43,985 bases of DNA from CAZKFG01 sp964551985 (lineage in GTDB: Bacteria; Bacillota; Negativicutes; Acidaminococcales; JAISLQ01), in NCBI GenBank assembly GCA_964551985.1, contig CAZKFG010000009.1, forward strand, positions 1-43,985, read 5' to 3'. Each line of letters starts with the position of its first letter. Within the stretch, counting starts at the first letter, position 1. Shown piece after piece: positions 16,778-25,271 of the stretch. A program made the translations under genes and the position numbers. Below the pieces are notes generated by a model. It did not search any database, was not told the DNA's origin, and saw only the letters and a list, made by a program, of their open reading frames with translations.

Positions 16778-17608
16778 ATGGCAATGGAACAGATTATAGA
16801 AAAATATTTTCGTCCAGGAAGACTCCCGCACATCTGGTGTCCAGGTTGTGGTAACGGTATTGTGCTTGGAGCGATTGTCAAAGCGATTGATAAAGTTGGT
16901 TTGGATAAAGATAATACGTCTGTAGTTTCAGGTATCGGCTGCTCAAGTCGCGCTTCAGGTTATCTTGATTTTAATACAGTGCACACAGCACATGGTCGGG
17001 CATTGGCATTTGCCACAGGTATAAAGCTCGCTAAACCTGAGATGGATGTACTTGTTTGCACAGGTGACGGTGATGCGATGGCGATTGGTGGAAATCACTT
17101 TATTCATGCGGCTCGAAGAAATATTAATCTTACAGTTATTTTATTCAATAACAATATCTACGGTATGACAGGTGGGCAATATTCACCGCTTACGCCAACA
17201 CATGAGAAGGCGACTACTGCGCCTTATGGTACTGTTGAACGTGCTTTTGATGCTTGTGAACTGGCTAAAGCTGCAGGTGCTACATTTGTGGCGCGTGGTA
17301 CTACTTATCATACACAAGCACTTATTGACACTATCGCCAAAGGAATTGAACATAATGGATTTTCTCTAATTGAAGTTATAACTTCTTGCCCGATTTCTTA
17401 TGGTCGTCAAAATAAAAAAGGCGATGCGCCAAAGATGATGCTCCTACAAAAAGAATTGGGCGTTATGAAAGCGGCTTTTGATAAGATGAGTAAAGAAGAT
17501 CAAAAAGGAAAACTTCCAATAGGCGTGCTTTATCAAGATACCGAAACTGTAGAATACACTGCTGCATATGATAAATTGATTGAAGCTGCAGGAGGTAAAA
17601 AGAAATGA
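16778..17608 (+). CDS. korB: 2-oxoacid:ferredoxin oxidoreductase, beta (TPP-binding) subunit
   Basis: A 276-residue subunit that binds thiamine pyrophosphate: C-P-G-C-G-N-G near residue 21 and the TPP motif G-D-G-D-A-M ... N-N-N-I-Y-G-M-T-G-G-Q. The G-I-G-C-S-S-R-A stretch is typical of the family. GGAGG precedes ATG. Its stop overlaps korC by ATGA. Confidence 0.9.
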   Translation: MAMEQIIEKYFRPGRLPHIWCPGCGNGIVLGAIVKAIDKVGLDKDNTSVVSGIGCSSRASGYLDFNTVHTAHGRALAFATGIKLAKPEMDVLVCTGDGDAMAIGGNHFIHAARRNINLTVILFNNNIYGMTGGQYSPLTPTHEKATTAPYGTVERAFDACELAKAAGATFVARGTTYHTQALIDTIAKGIEHNGFSLIEVITSCPISYGRQNKKGDAPKMMLLQKELGVMKAAFDKMSKEDQKGKLPIGVLYQDTETVEYTAAYDKLIEAAGGKKK

Positions 17609-18132
17609 AATCACTTAGATTATCAGGTACAGGTGGACAAGGACTAATCTTAGCAGGGATTATCCTAGCTGAAGCAGCGCTTTTAGATGGCAAAGAGGCA
17701 ATTCAGTCACAATCGTATGGACCAGAAGCTCGTGGTGGTTCTAGTAAATCAGAAGTAATTATTTCCAATAGTCCTATCTATTATCCTAAAATACAAGTGC
17801 CTGACTTAGTGCTTGCAATGAGCCAAGAGTCTTGCAAAAAATATGTCAGTGACCTGCCTAAAGAAGGTATTTTAATAACGGATAGCTTGTTTGTAACGCA
17901 ACTGCCAAAGGAATTTACAGGTAAAATTTATCAACTGCCAATAACACAAAGGTCTAAAGAAGAACTTGGAAAATCCTTGTTTTCAAACATTGTTGCATTA
18001 GGTGCGGTTGTGAAAATAACTGGTGTAGTAAGTAAACAAGCTTTAATAAAAGCGGTTCTTGCTAGAGTACCGCGCGGGACAGAACAGGTAAATGAAAAAG
18101 CAATAGAACTTGGTATGTCTTTGGTTGAATAG
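17605..18132 (+). CDS. korC: 2-oxoacid:ferredoxin oxidoreductase, gamma subunit
   Basis: A 175-residue subunit beginning L-R-L-S-G-T-G-G-Q-G-L-I-L-A-G, the family's nucleotide/CoA-side motif, with S-Y-G-P-E-A-R-G-G-S-S-K-S-E around residue 35. It completes the delta-alpha-beta-gamma set in the order D-A-B-C. ATG overlaps the korB stop, with GGAGG (17590-17594) inside the korB end. Last gene of the operon. Confidence 0.9.
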   Translation: MKSLRLSGTGGQGLILAGIILAEAALLDGKEAIQSQSYGPEARGGSSKSEVIISNSPIYYPKIQVPDLVLAMSQESCKKYVSDLPKEGILITDSLFVTQLPKEFTGKIYQLPITQRSKEELGKSLFSNIVALGAVVKITGVVSKQALIKAVLARVPRGTEQVNEKAIELGMSLVE

Positions 18133-18155
18133 ATTGCACTTTGTAAATAATATTT

Positions 18156-18198
18156 AAGACTTGTTGCTTATGAAAATGGGTAGCAAGTCTTTGAACTT
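18156..18198 (+). terminator. Probable terminator after korC
   Basis: AAGACTTG (18156-18163) pairs with CAAGTCTT (18184-18191), with two or more further inner pairs after a small bulge. The tail is only partly T-rich, so strength is doubtful. Confidence 0.5.
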
Positions 18199-18226
18199 TA
18201 TTGCATTTCTAGCTATATTTTAAAGT

Positions 18227-18256
18227 TTGACACAAATAAGGCTGACCTGTTATAAT
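18227..18256 (+). promoter_or_regulatory. Near-consensus promoter of the tgt-sec unit
   Basis: TTGACA (18227-18232), 18 bases, TATAAT (18251-18256), with TG one base before the -10. Both hexamers are perfect, so a strong housekeeping promoter is expected. Confidence 0.85.
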
Positions 18257-18298
18257 TTTGTGATAGATAATGCCAAAAAATACTAAGGATGGTTTAAT

Positions 18299-19405
18299 TT
18301 GTTAAAGTTGGAAATAATAAAACAATGTCCGACAACAGGAGCTAGGGCAGGATTTTTGCATACTCCGCATGGTAGTTTTCCAACCCCTATGTTTATGCCA
18401 GTCGGAACACAAGCTACAGTAAAGACTTTATCTCCTGAAGAGTTAAAGGAGATGGGTGCGGGGATAATTTTATCTAATACCTATCATTTGTTTTTGCGTC
18501 CTGGTCATGAACTAGTACAAAGAGCAGGTGGCTTGCATAAGTTTATGAACTGGGATAAAGGCATTTTGACAGATAGTGGCGGCTTTCAGGTTTTTAGTCT
18601 TGGCGCGATGCGCAAAATTACCGAAGAAGGCGTGGAGTTTAGGTCACACATTGACGGTGCGAGAAAAAAGCTGACTCCGGAGATTGCAACTCTGGTGCAA
18701 GAGGCACTTGGTGCTGATATAATAATGGCTTTTGATGAATGTATTGCTTATCCAGTAGAGTATAAATATGCTAAAGAGTCAACAGAACGCACAACCCGCT
18801 GGGCAAAGCGTTGCAAAGATGTTCAGACAAATATCAATCAAGCGTTATTTGGTATAGTGCAAGGATCGATGTTTAAAGACCTGAGAAAGCTAAGTGCAGA
18901 TCAGCTGACTCAGCTTGATTTTCCTGGTTATTCTATAGGTGGTCTTAGTGTTGGCGAGCCTAAAGACATGATGTATGAGATGCTAGACGCTACAACAATT
19001 CATCTGCCTAAAGAAAAACCTCGTTATCTTATGGGCGTTGGAACGCCTGATTGTTTGGTTGAAGGTGTAGGGTTTGGCATTGATATGTTTGATTGTGTAT
19101 TTCCTACAAGAGTTGCAAGAAATGGCACAGCAATGACAAGAACGGGTAGGCTGGTTGTTAAAAATGCTGAATTTGCCGAAGACTTTTTGCCGATAGAAGA
19201 AGGTTGTAATTGTTATGCTTGTAAAAATTACTCTAGAGCTTACATAAGGCATCTGCTAAAGGCACAAGAAATTTTTGGACTTAGACTCTTATCTATACAT
19301 AATTTGTATTTTTTAATTAACTTTATGAACGATATGAGAGAGGCTATTTTACAGGATAATTTTGTTGATTTCAAGAAAAATTTTTTACAAAATTACAGTT
19401 TTTAA
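18299..19405 (+). CDS. tgt: tRNA-guanine transglycosylase
   Basis: A 368-residue enzyme that swaps G34 for preQ1 in GUN-anticodon tRNAs, the committing step of queuosine. D92 in T-D-S-G-G-F-Q-V-F-S and the nucleophile D265 in I-D-M-F-D-C-V-F-P-T-R are present, with zinc ligands C303, C305, C308 and H334. Start is TTG, six bases after AAGGATGG. It lies 4 kb from queA, separated by murI and the kor operon, and is the first gene of the yajC-secDF unit, as in many bacteria. No preQ1 riboswitch is seen in its short leader. Confidence 0.97.
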   Translation: MLKLEIIKQCPTTGARAGFLHTPHGSFPTPMFMPVGTQATVKTLSPEELKEMGAGIILSNTYHLFLRPGHELVQRAGGLHKFMNWDKGILTDSGGFQVFSLGAMRKITEEGVEFRSHIDGARKKLTPEIATLVQEALGADIIMAFDECIAYPVEYKYAKESTERTTRWAKRCKDVQTNINQALFGIVQGSMFKDLRKLSADQLTQLDFPGYSIGGLSVGEPKDMMYEMLDATTIHLPKEKPRYLMGVGTPDCLVEGVGFGIDMFDCVFPTRVARNGTAMTRTGRLVVKNAEFAEDFLPIEEGCNCYACKNYSRAYIRHLLKAQEIFGLRLLSIHNLYFLINFMNDMREAILQDNFVDFKKNFLQNYSF

Positions 19406-19472
19406 CAGGTATTTTTAAATACTTGTCGAATATAATAAAGATACTTATTTATTTGAGTGAGGAGCTAAAATT

Positions 19473-19796
19473 ATGGATTTTTTTGCTAAAGACCCTGCGC
19501 TTTATACCAATCTTGGTATAATGCTATTTATGTGTTTGTTTTTTTATTTTTTGATTATACGTCCTCAAAAAAAAGCAGACCAAAAACGTGAGACATTCCA
19601 AACTAGTCTAAAAAAAGGCGATAAAGTAGTAACTGCTGGTGGTATTTATGGTACTGTTATTACACTTGGTGAAGAAAAGGTTTCTTTGCAAGTTGCCGAT
19701 AAAGTGGTTGTAGAATTTTCCCGTGCTTCGATACTGCGTTTTCAAGACAGCGCTAAGCAAGAATTGTTTGACAAAGAAGCAGATGGGAAAAAATAA
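19473..19796 (+). CDS. yajC: Preprotein translocase accessory subunit YajC
   Basis: A 107-residue single-span membrane protein: hydrophobic segment about 13-30, then the R-P-Q-K-K-A-D-Q-K-R motif and the G-D-K-V-V-T-A-G-G-I-Y-G-T-V cytosolic domain. It associates with SecDF at the SecYEG channel. GAGGAG precedes ATG. The 67 bases from tgt hold a weak stem (19406-19425) without a T-run. Confidence 0.95.
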   Translation: MDFFAKDPALYTNLGIMLFMCLFFYFLIIRPQKKADQKRETFQTSLKKGDKVVTAGGIYGTVITLGEEKVSLQVADKVVVEFSRASILRFQDSAKQELFDKEADGKK

Positions 19797-19799
19797 TTA

Positions 19800-20402
19800 A
19801 TGAATCAAGATAAGCCATATATAAGGCGACAAATTCAACAGATAAAAAAAGGATACTCGCCTCAGTGGCTTTTAGCTAAAAGCAAAAGTGTGTGTGACAA
19901 TATATTAACTTGGTCTGTATTTAAAAGGTCAACAAACATATTTGCTTATTTGGCAATGCCTGATGAAATAAATCTTGATTGTCTTATTCTGGCAGCTATA
20001 AATCAAGGTAAAAACATTTTTGTGCCACACATAGTTTCAAAAGAAAAGCGGCATATGCAGCCAGTTAGACTTACAAATATTGATTGCATCAAAATTGGTG
20101 AACATAATATAAGAACAGCAAAATGCACACAGCAAACTATACATCCAAATGAGCTTGATTTAGTGCTTGTACCGGGTCTTGGATTTAGTAAATGTGGAGT
20201 GCGTATTGGCGTTGGCGGTGGGTATTATGATAGATTTTTACCGCAAGCTAATCAAGCTGTTTTCGCTGGTATTGTTCTTAAAAAACAGATTTTTGCTAAT
20301 TTACCGTATCAAAAGCATGATGTTTTTATGGATTATATAGTTAGTGAATTTGAAATAGCAGATTGTTTAAAGATGCAAAAAAGGAATTGGAGGCGGATTT
20401 GA
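19800..20402 (+). CDS. 5-formyltetrahydrofolate cyclo-ligase family protein
   Basis: A 200-residue enzyme that converts 5-formyl-THF to 5,10-methenyl-THF with ATP. The family signature near the C-terminal half is clear: V-P-G-L-G-F-S-K-C-G-V-R-I-G-V-G-G-G-Y-Y-D-R-F-L, and the N-terminus has the expected basic residues. It sits three bases after yajC and its TGA directly abuts the secD start, an unusual place for a folate gene inside the Sec set. No strong ribosome site is seen, so it may depend on coupling with yajC. Confidence 0.88.
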   Translation: MNQDKPYIRRQIQQIKKGYSPQWLLAKSKSVCDNILTWSVFKRSTNIFAYLAMPDEINLDCLILAAINQGKNIFVPHIVSKEKRHMQPVRLTNIDCIKIGEHNIRTAKCTQQTIHPNELDLVLVPGLGFSKCGVRIGVGGGYYDRFLPQANQAVFAGIVLKKQIFANLPYQKHDVFMDYIVSEFEIADCLKMQKRNWRRI

Positions 20403-21608
20403 TTGCGCTTTGGTGATAAGTTGAAATTTTTAGTTACAGCAACAGCAATTATTGCTGTTTTCGCTTTGTTTATTGGACCTTTATCTCAGTCTATAAAACA
20501 AGGTCTTGATCTGCAAGGTGGTACGCATGTGGTATTAGAAGCGGTTGATACTCCTAATGCGCCTGTAACAGATGATGCTGTGAATCGTGTTTTGAAAATA
20601 ATTGAACGTCGTGTAAATGAATTAGGACTTACTGAGCCTATTATTCAAAGACAAGGCACAAAACGTATAATAGTAGAACTACCGGGTATTAAAGATCCTG
20701 ACTCTGCTATTGCAATGCTTGGCAAAACAGCAATGCTGGAATTTAAAGACCCACAAGGAAAAACTGTTTTGACAGGTAGTGATTTGAAAAACTCTCAAAC
20801 ACAAGTAGATCAAGGACAAAATGCTCTTGTCGGGCTTGAATTTACTGAAGAGGGTGGCAATAAATTTTTTGAACTTACAACAGCAAATGTTGGTCAACAA
20901 ATAGCTATTTTACTAGACGGTCAAGTGCTTACAGCGCCTGTTGTAAATGAACCGATAAAAGGCGGTAGAGCAGTTATTTCAGGTAACAGAAGTGTTCAAG
21001 AAGCGGAACATTTAGCGATACTTTTAAGAAGTGGTTCACTTCCTGTTAAAATGGAGATTATTGAAAACCGTACCGTAGGACCTACTTTAGGACAGGATTC
21101 TAAAGATAAAAGCACACAAGCTTTTATTATAGGTATATCAGGTATAATTATTTTTATGCTATTGTATTATCGCTTGTCAGGCTTGGTTGCCACCATCGCA
21201 TTGTTGCTTTATGTAGTACTTTTGATGAGTGCAATGAAAGTTTTAAATGCAACACTTACGCTGCCTGGTATTGCTGGTATTATTTTGAGTGTTGGTATGG
21301 CGGTTGATGCCAATGTGCTTATCTTTGAACGGTTTAAAGAAGAACTTAGAGCAGGAAAGACACTGCGCTCGGCTATCGACTCAGGATTTCAAAGGGCGTT
21401 TTCAACAATATTAGATTCTAATGTTACAACACTTTTTGTTGCAGTAGTACTTTTTTATATGGGTACAGGGCCTGTCCGTGGTTTTGCTGTTACTTTGGCA
21501 CTCGGTATTATCATCAGCATGTTTACAGCGATTACCGTAACTAAATTTATGCTAAAATCACTTATTAGCAGTGGAATTGCCAAAAACAGTAAGTTTTTTG
21601 GGGCATGA
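20403..21608 (+). CDS. secD: Protein translocase subunit SecD
   Basis: A 401-residue RND-type membrane protein that uses the proton gradient to pull proteins out of SecYEG. One N-terminal membrane segment, the G-L-D-L-Q-G-G-T-H motif (about 36-44), a periplasmic P1 domain, then five membrane segments with G-M-A-V-D-A-N-V-L-I-F-E-R. The length matches the shorter form of Firmicutes. Start is TTG nine bases after GGAGG, directly following the folate gene stop. secF follows after 21 bases. Confidence 0.96.
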   Translation: MRFGDKLKFLVTATAIIAVFALFIGPLSQSIKQGLDLQGGTHVVLEAVDTPNAPVTDDAVNRVLKIIERRVNELGLTEPIIQRQGTKRIIVELPGIKDPDSAIAMLGKTAMLEFKDPQGKTVLTGSDLKNSQTQVDQGQNALVGLEFTEEGGNKFFELTTANVGQQIAILLDGQVLTAPVVNEPIKGGRAVISGNRSVQEAEHLAILLRSGSLPVKMEIIENRTVGPTLGQDSKDKSTQAFIIGISGIIIFMLLYYRLSGLVATIALLLYVVLLMSAMKVLNATLTLPGIAGIILSVGMAVDANVLIFERFKEELRAGKTLRSAIDSGFQRAFSTILDSNVTTLFVAVVLFYMGTGPVRGFAVTLALGIIISMFTAITVTKFMLKSLISSGIAKNSKFFGA

Positions 21609-21629
21609 GAAAGGCAGGCACAAGTTTAA

Positions 21630-22523
21630 ATGAAGAATTTTGCAATAACAAAAAACCGTAGACTGTGGTTTGTCATCTCGGCGGTTATTATCTTAGTAGG
21701 CATGTTTTCTATGTTTACAAGAGGTTTTAATCTAGGCATTGATTTTACTGGCGGTACACTTTTAGAGCTTAAATTTTCTAAACCTGTTACAGTAGAGAAT
21801 GTACGCGATGTTTTGCGCAATCACAACTTAGAAAACAGTATAATTCAAATGACAAAATCTAACCCCGATTCCACTGTTGAAGACACAGTTTTAATTCGTA
21901 CTATCATATTAGATGATAATGCAAGAAAAATCGTTACAGATAATATTACTGAAAAAATTGGTAACTTTGAAATATTAAGAATAGAAAAAGTAGGTGCAGT
22001 TGTTGGCGGCGAAATAACCAAGCAGGCAATCTGGGCGATAATTGCATCATGGATATTAATGATTATTTATATCACTTGGCGTTTTGAGTTTAAATTTGCT
22101 ATATCGGCAATACTTGCGTTAATTCAAGATGTTTTAGTAGTTTTAGGTGTATTTTCTATTTTCCAAATAGAAATTGATGCAACTTTTGTTGCGGCACTGC
22201 TTACAATAGTTGGTTTTTCTATCAATGATACAATAGTTGTATTTGACCGAATAAGAGAAAACTTGCGTAGTTACAAACGTTCAGATTTATTAACTGATTT
22301 AGTAGATAAAAGTATTTGGCAGACAATGGCAAGGTCGTTATACACAGTACTAACGGTTTTATTTGTTACAGCATCATTATACGTTTTTGGTGGCGATACA
22401 ACCAAAAACTTTACACTTGCTTTGTTGGTTGGTTTTACCTTTGGTTGCTGGACATCGATTTTTTGTGCTGGTTCGTTTTGGGTTGAACTTAGTTTGATGA
22501 AAGCTAAAGCAGTAGCAAAATAA
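21630..22523 (+). CDS. secF: Protein translocase subunit SecF
   Basis: A 297-residue partner of SecD. It shows N-L-G-I-D-F-T-G-G-T-L-L-E near the start and G-F-S-I-N-D-T-I-V-V-F-D-R-I-R-E-N in the membrane domain, both family signatures. Six membrane segments are expected. The ribosome site is weak (AAAGGCAGG about 12 bases upstream), so coupling with secD is likely. Confidence 0.96.
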   Translation: MKNFAITKNRRLWFVISAVIILVGMFSMFTRGFNLGIDFTGGTLLELKFSKPVTVENVRDVLRNHNLENSIIQMTKSNPDSTVEDTVLIRTIILDDNARKIVTDNITEKIGNFEILRIEKVGAVVGGEITKQAIWAIIASWILMIIYITWRFEFKFAISAILALIQDVLVVLGVFSIFQIEIDATFVAALLTIVGFSINDTIVVFDRIRENLRSYKRSDLLTDLVDKSIWQTMARSLYTVLTVLFVTASLYVFGGDTTKNFTLALLVGFTFGCWTSIFCAGSFWVELSLMKAKAVAK

Positions 22524-22533
22524 AAACACTTTG

Positions 22534-22557
22534 AGGCAACATCTTTTGATGTTGCCT
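22534..22557 (+). terminator. Hairpin between secF and the LapA-like gene
   Basis: AGGCAACATC (22534-22543) pairs perfectly with GATGTTGCCT (22548-22557) around TTTT. There is no T-run behind it, so it may be a processing or stability element rather than a terminator. Confidence 0.5.
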
Positions 22558-22582
22558 TGTCTGTTATAAAGGAGAAAGTAAA

Positions 22583-22933
22583 ATGCCTCTTATAATTTTT
22601 ACAATGTTTTTATCTATAGTAGTTGCAGTATTTGCTTTGCAAAATGCTACAGTTGTACCAATTAAATTTTTCTTTTACCAACAAGAAGCATCATTAGTAC
22701 TCGTCATACTTGGCGGTGCATTTTTGGGACTTTTGATTGGTGCCTCTTTTGTCATGTATATAAAACTAAAAGGATTTTTGCAAATAAGAAAGAAAAATGA
22801 CGAAATTGAGCAGTTAAAAGAAGAAAATTTACTTTTGAGCCAAAAAATATCTTCACTTGAAAAGTGTTTGCAAGACACTCAAAATAATAATACTAACAAT
22901 CAAGAGCCTAATATAGAGCAAGATAAGGAATAA
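22583..22933 (+). CDS. LapA-domain (DUF1049) membrane protein
   Basis: A 116-residue inner-membrane protein with two hydrophobic helices (about 3-20 and 38-60) and V-V-A-V-F-A-L-Q-N-A-T-V-V-P-I-K-F, the LapA signature. A basic stretch is followed by a coiled coil (about 70-100, E-I-E-Q-L-K-E-E-N-L-L) and a polar Asn/Glu-rich tail. In Enterobacteria LapA works with LapB in control of lipopolysaccharide synthesis; here the role is unknown. AAGGAG precedes ATG. recJ begins one base after its stop. Confidence 0.8.
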   Translation: MPLIIFTMFLSIVVAVFALQNATVVPIKFFFYQQEASLVLVILGGAFLGLLIGASFVMYIKLKGFLQIRKKNDEIEQLKEENLLLSQKISSLEKCLQDTQNNNTNNQEPNIEQDKE

Positions 22934-22934
22934 T

Positions 22935-25271
22935 ATGTTTGATGAAAAAAAGTGGCTGATAAAAGAGGTGGATAAGTCTTTAGCGGTTAAGATTGCTCAA
23001 GATACTAATGTCAGCGAGCTTACAGCAAGGCTTTTATTAGCCAGAAAAATGACTGATACAGGTCAGATAAAAGAATTTCTCTATGGCAAAACATTTCCTT
23101 TTTACCAACCTAATCTATTAAAGGATATGGACATTTCCACTGAGAGGATACTTTTAGCAATTGAAAATAAAGAAAAAATTACCATTTACGGCGATTATGA
23201 TGTAGATGGTATTACCTCTATTTCTCTTTTGCATAGCTTTTTTGATCAGATTAATTACCATGTTGATTACTACATTCCACAGCGACAATCTGAAGGCTAT
23301 GGTCTCAATAGTGCTTCAATAAATCAAATATTTGAAAATGGTACAACTCTTATTATTACAGTAGATTGTGGTATAAGCGGTGTTAATGAGGTTGAAAATG
23401 CACCAGATGGTCTTGATATTATAATAACAGACCATCATAATCCACCCGAAGTATTACCAAAAGCTTATGCGATAATCAATCCTAAACAAATAGACTGTAA
23501 CTATCCTTTTAAGCATTTGGCAGGTGTTGGAGTTGCATTTAAACTTTGCCAAGGATTGTGGCAAAAGCTTTATAAAACTGAAGAATTTTGGCAAAATGAT
23601 ATGGATTTAGTGGCACTTGGAACTGTTGCCGATGTTGTTTCTTTGACAGACGAAAATAGAGAGATTGTAAAACTTGGTTTGCAAAAAATGCAAAAAACTA
23701 AAAATATTGGACTAAATGAGCTTATGAAAACGGCTCGTGTCCAAGTAAATAGGCTAACTACAGCTACTGTTGGTTTTATGATTGCGCCACGCCTTAATGC
23801 TGCAGGTAGATTAGATGACGCGCAGCTTGCAGTAAAACTATTGACAACCCGTGATAAAAATAAGGCAAGTGAGCTTGCAGATTTTTTAGAGCAAGAAAAT
23901 GCTAGACGGCAACAAATAGAAAAAGAAATATTAGCACAAGCACAAGAGGTAATGGCAAAACAAGGCGGAGTTAAAAAAGTGCTTGTTTTAGCAGCTGAAA
24001 ATTGGCATATTGGTGTTATAGGTATTGTTGCCTCTCGTCTTGTGGATAAATATAATGTCCCTGTGATAATGATAAGTATAGCAGATGGTGTGGGCAAAGG
24101 TTCTTGCCGAAGTATAGATGCTTTTGATATGTATGGAGCACTAAACAATCTAAAAGATTATCTGTTAAAATACGGCGGGCATCATCAAGCAGCAGGTTTT
24201 TCCATTAACCAAGAAAATATAGAAGCTTTTTCTGATGCGATTGTCAATTATGCCAAGGAAAATTTACAGGAAGATGACTATATCCCTGTGCAGAATATTG
24301 ATTTGCAAATAGATGATTTTTCAAAATTAGATTTTAATTTTTTAGAGCAACTGCAAGCATTTGCTCCTCACGGTATGGGTAATCCTGTGCCGATAATTTC
24401 AGTAGCTGACGTTGTTGTGAAAAAAATAATGACTATAGGTATACAAAAAGAACACTTGAAAATAAGTATAAGTAAAAATGATTGTGCTTTTGATGCACTG
24501 TTATGGCGCAAAGCTATTTATAGGCATTTTTTATACAATGATTTGAAAATAGATTTGACTTTTATACCACAAATAAATTATTGGCAAGAGCAAAAACAGA
24601 TTAATTTGCATGCTTTAAATGTTAAAACAAAAACTGCCTTATATGATTTTAGAGGCGAGAGTAATGAAGAGTTGAATAAGGTGCTTGCAGAGATTATAAA
24701 TTTTGGCAAGAAATTACATGTTTATAGCAAAGATAAAAGTTTTTTTGCACAAAATGATAATATTGTACTTATTGATAATATGACAACTAAGATGGAATAT
24801 TTAGTTTTTTGGGATGCACCACACGAACTGTTTTTAAAAGAATTTTTACCAGTACAGGATAATTTTGCAATATTAAAAAAAGTTTTTTTGTTATATAATA
24901 AAAATAGTGTTGCAAAACAACTGCAAACCGTCTTACAAGATTTTGTCGATAGCGATAAATTAAGATGTTTATATAAAGATATTATGCAAAATCGTTTGAA
25001 TTCTTATAGCCTGCTTTCAAAGCACTATAGCGAGAAATTTTTACATAATGCTTTGACTGTTTTGCAGCAAATAGGGGCTATAGCTGTTGACAAAGATGAA
25101 ATTTATTTGATTGATTTACCAAAAGGAACGAAGCTTGATTTGGAGAAATCTGCTTTATATAACGAATTTCTAAGTAAGCAAGAATGTATAACTAAGGCAT
25201 TTGACAAAAGCCTTTTGTTATCACGAGAAGAATTTTTAGACGTACTTACTATGGGGGCAAGTAATGTATAA
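22935..25271 (+). CDS. recJ: Single-strand DNA exonuclease RecJ
   Basis: A 778-residue 5'-3' exonuclease acting in recombination and mismatch repair. DHH-family motifs in order: Y-G-D-Y-D-V-D-G-I (about 89), T-V-D-C-G, I-T-D-H-H-N-P-P, G-T-V-A-D-V, A-P-R-L-N-A-A-G-R, the DHHA1 part with G-K-G-S-C-R-S and Y-G-G-H-H-Q-A-A-G-F. A C-terminal part beyond residue 560 is typical of the longer Firmicutes RecJ. AAGGA precedes ATG. Its last eight bases overlap the rel start. Confidence 0.95.
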   Translation: MFDEKKWLIKEVDKSLAVKIAQDTNVSELTARLLLARKMTDTGQIKEFLYGKTFPFYQPNLLKDMDISTERILLAIENKEKITIYGDYDVDGITSISLLHSFFDQINYHVDYYIPQRQSEGYGLNSASINQIFENGTTLIITVDCGISGVNEVENAPDGLDIIITDHHNPPEVLPKAYAIINPKQIDCNYPFKHLAGVGVAFKLCQGLWQKLYKTEEFWQNDMDLVALGTVADVVSLTDENREIVKLGLQKMQKTKNIGLNELMKTARVQVNRLTTATVGFMIAPRLNAAGRLDDAQLAVKLLTTRDKNKASELADFLEQENARRQQIEKEILAQAQEVMAKQGGVKKVLVLAAENWHIGVIGIVASRLVDKYNVPVIMISIADGVGKGSCRSIDAFDMYGALNNLKDYLLKYGGHHQAAGFSINQENIEAFSDAIVNYAKENLQEDDYIPVQNIDLQIDDFSKLDFNFLEQLQAFAPHGMGNPVPIISVADVVVKKIMTIGIQKEHLKISISKNDCAFDALLWRKAIYRHFLYNDLKIDLTFIPQINYWQEQKQINLHALNVKTKTALYDFRGESNEELNKVLAEIINFGKKLHVYSKDKSFFAQNDNIVLIDNMTTKMEYLVFWDAPHELFLKEFLPVQDNFAILKKVFLLYNKNSVAKQLQTVLQDFVDSDKLRCLYKDIMQNRLNSYSLLSKHYSEKFLHNALTVLQQIGAIAVDKDEIYLIDLPKGTKLDLEKSALYNEFLSKQECITKAFDKSLLLSREEFLDVLTMGASNV

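Noticed and set aside
11300..18298. preQ1 riboswitch before queH, queA or tgt
   Set aside because: queH overlaps ruvB, queA has a 13-base gap, and the short tgt leader shows no pseudoknot-like element.
19406..19436. Promoter TATAAT (19431-19436) and stem between tgt and yajC
   Set aside because: There is no -35 at a suitable distance and no T-run after the stem.
23570..24148. 192-codon open frame on the minus strand inside recJ
   Set aside because: It mirrors the DHH domain of RecJ; composition and lack of a start signal mark it as a shadow frame.
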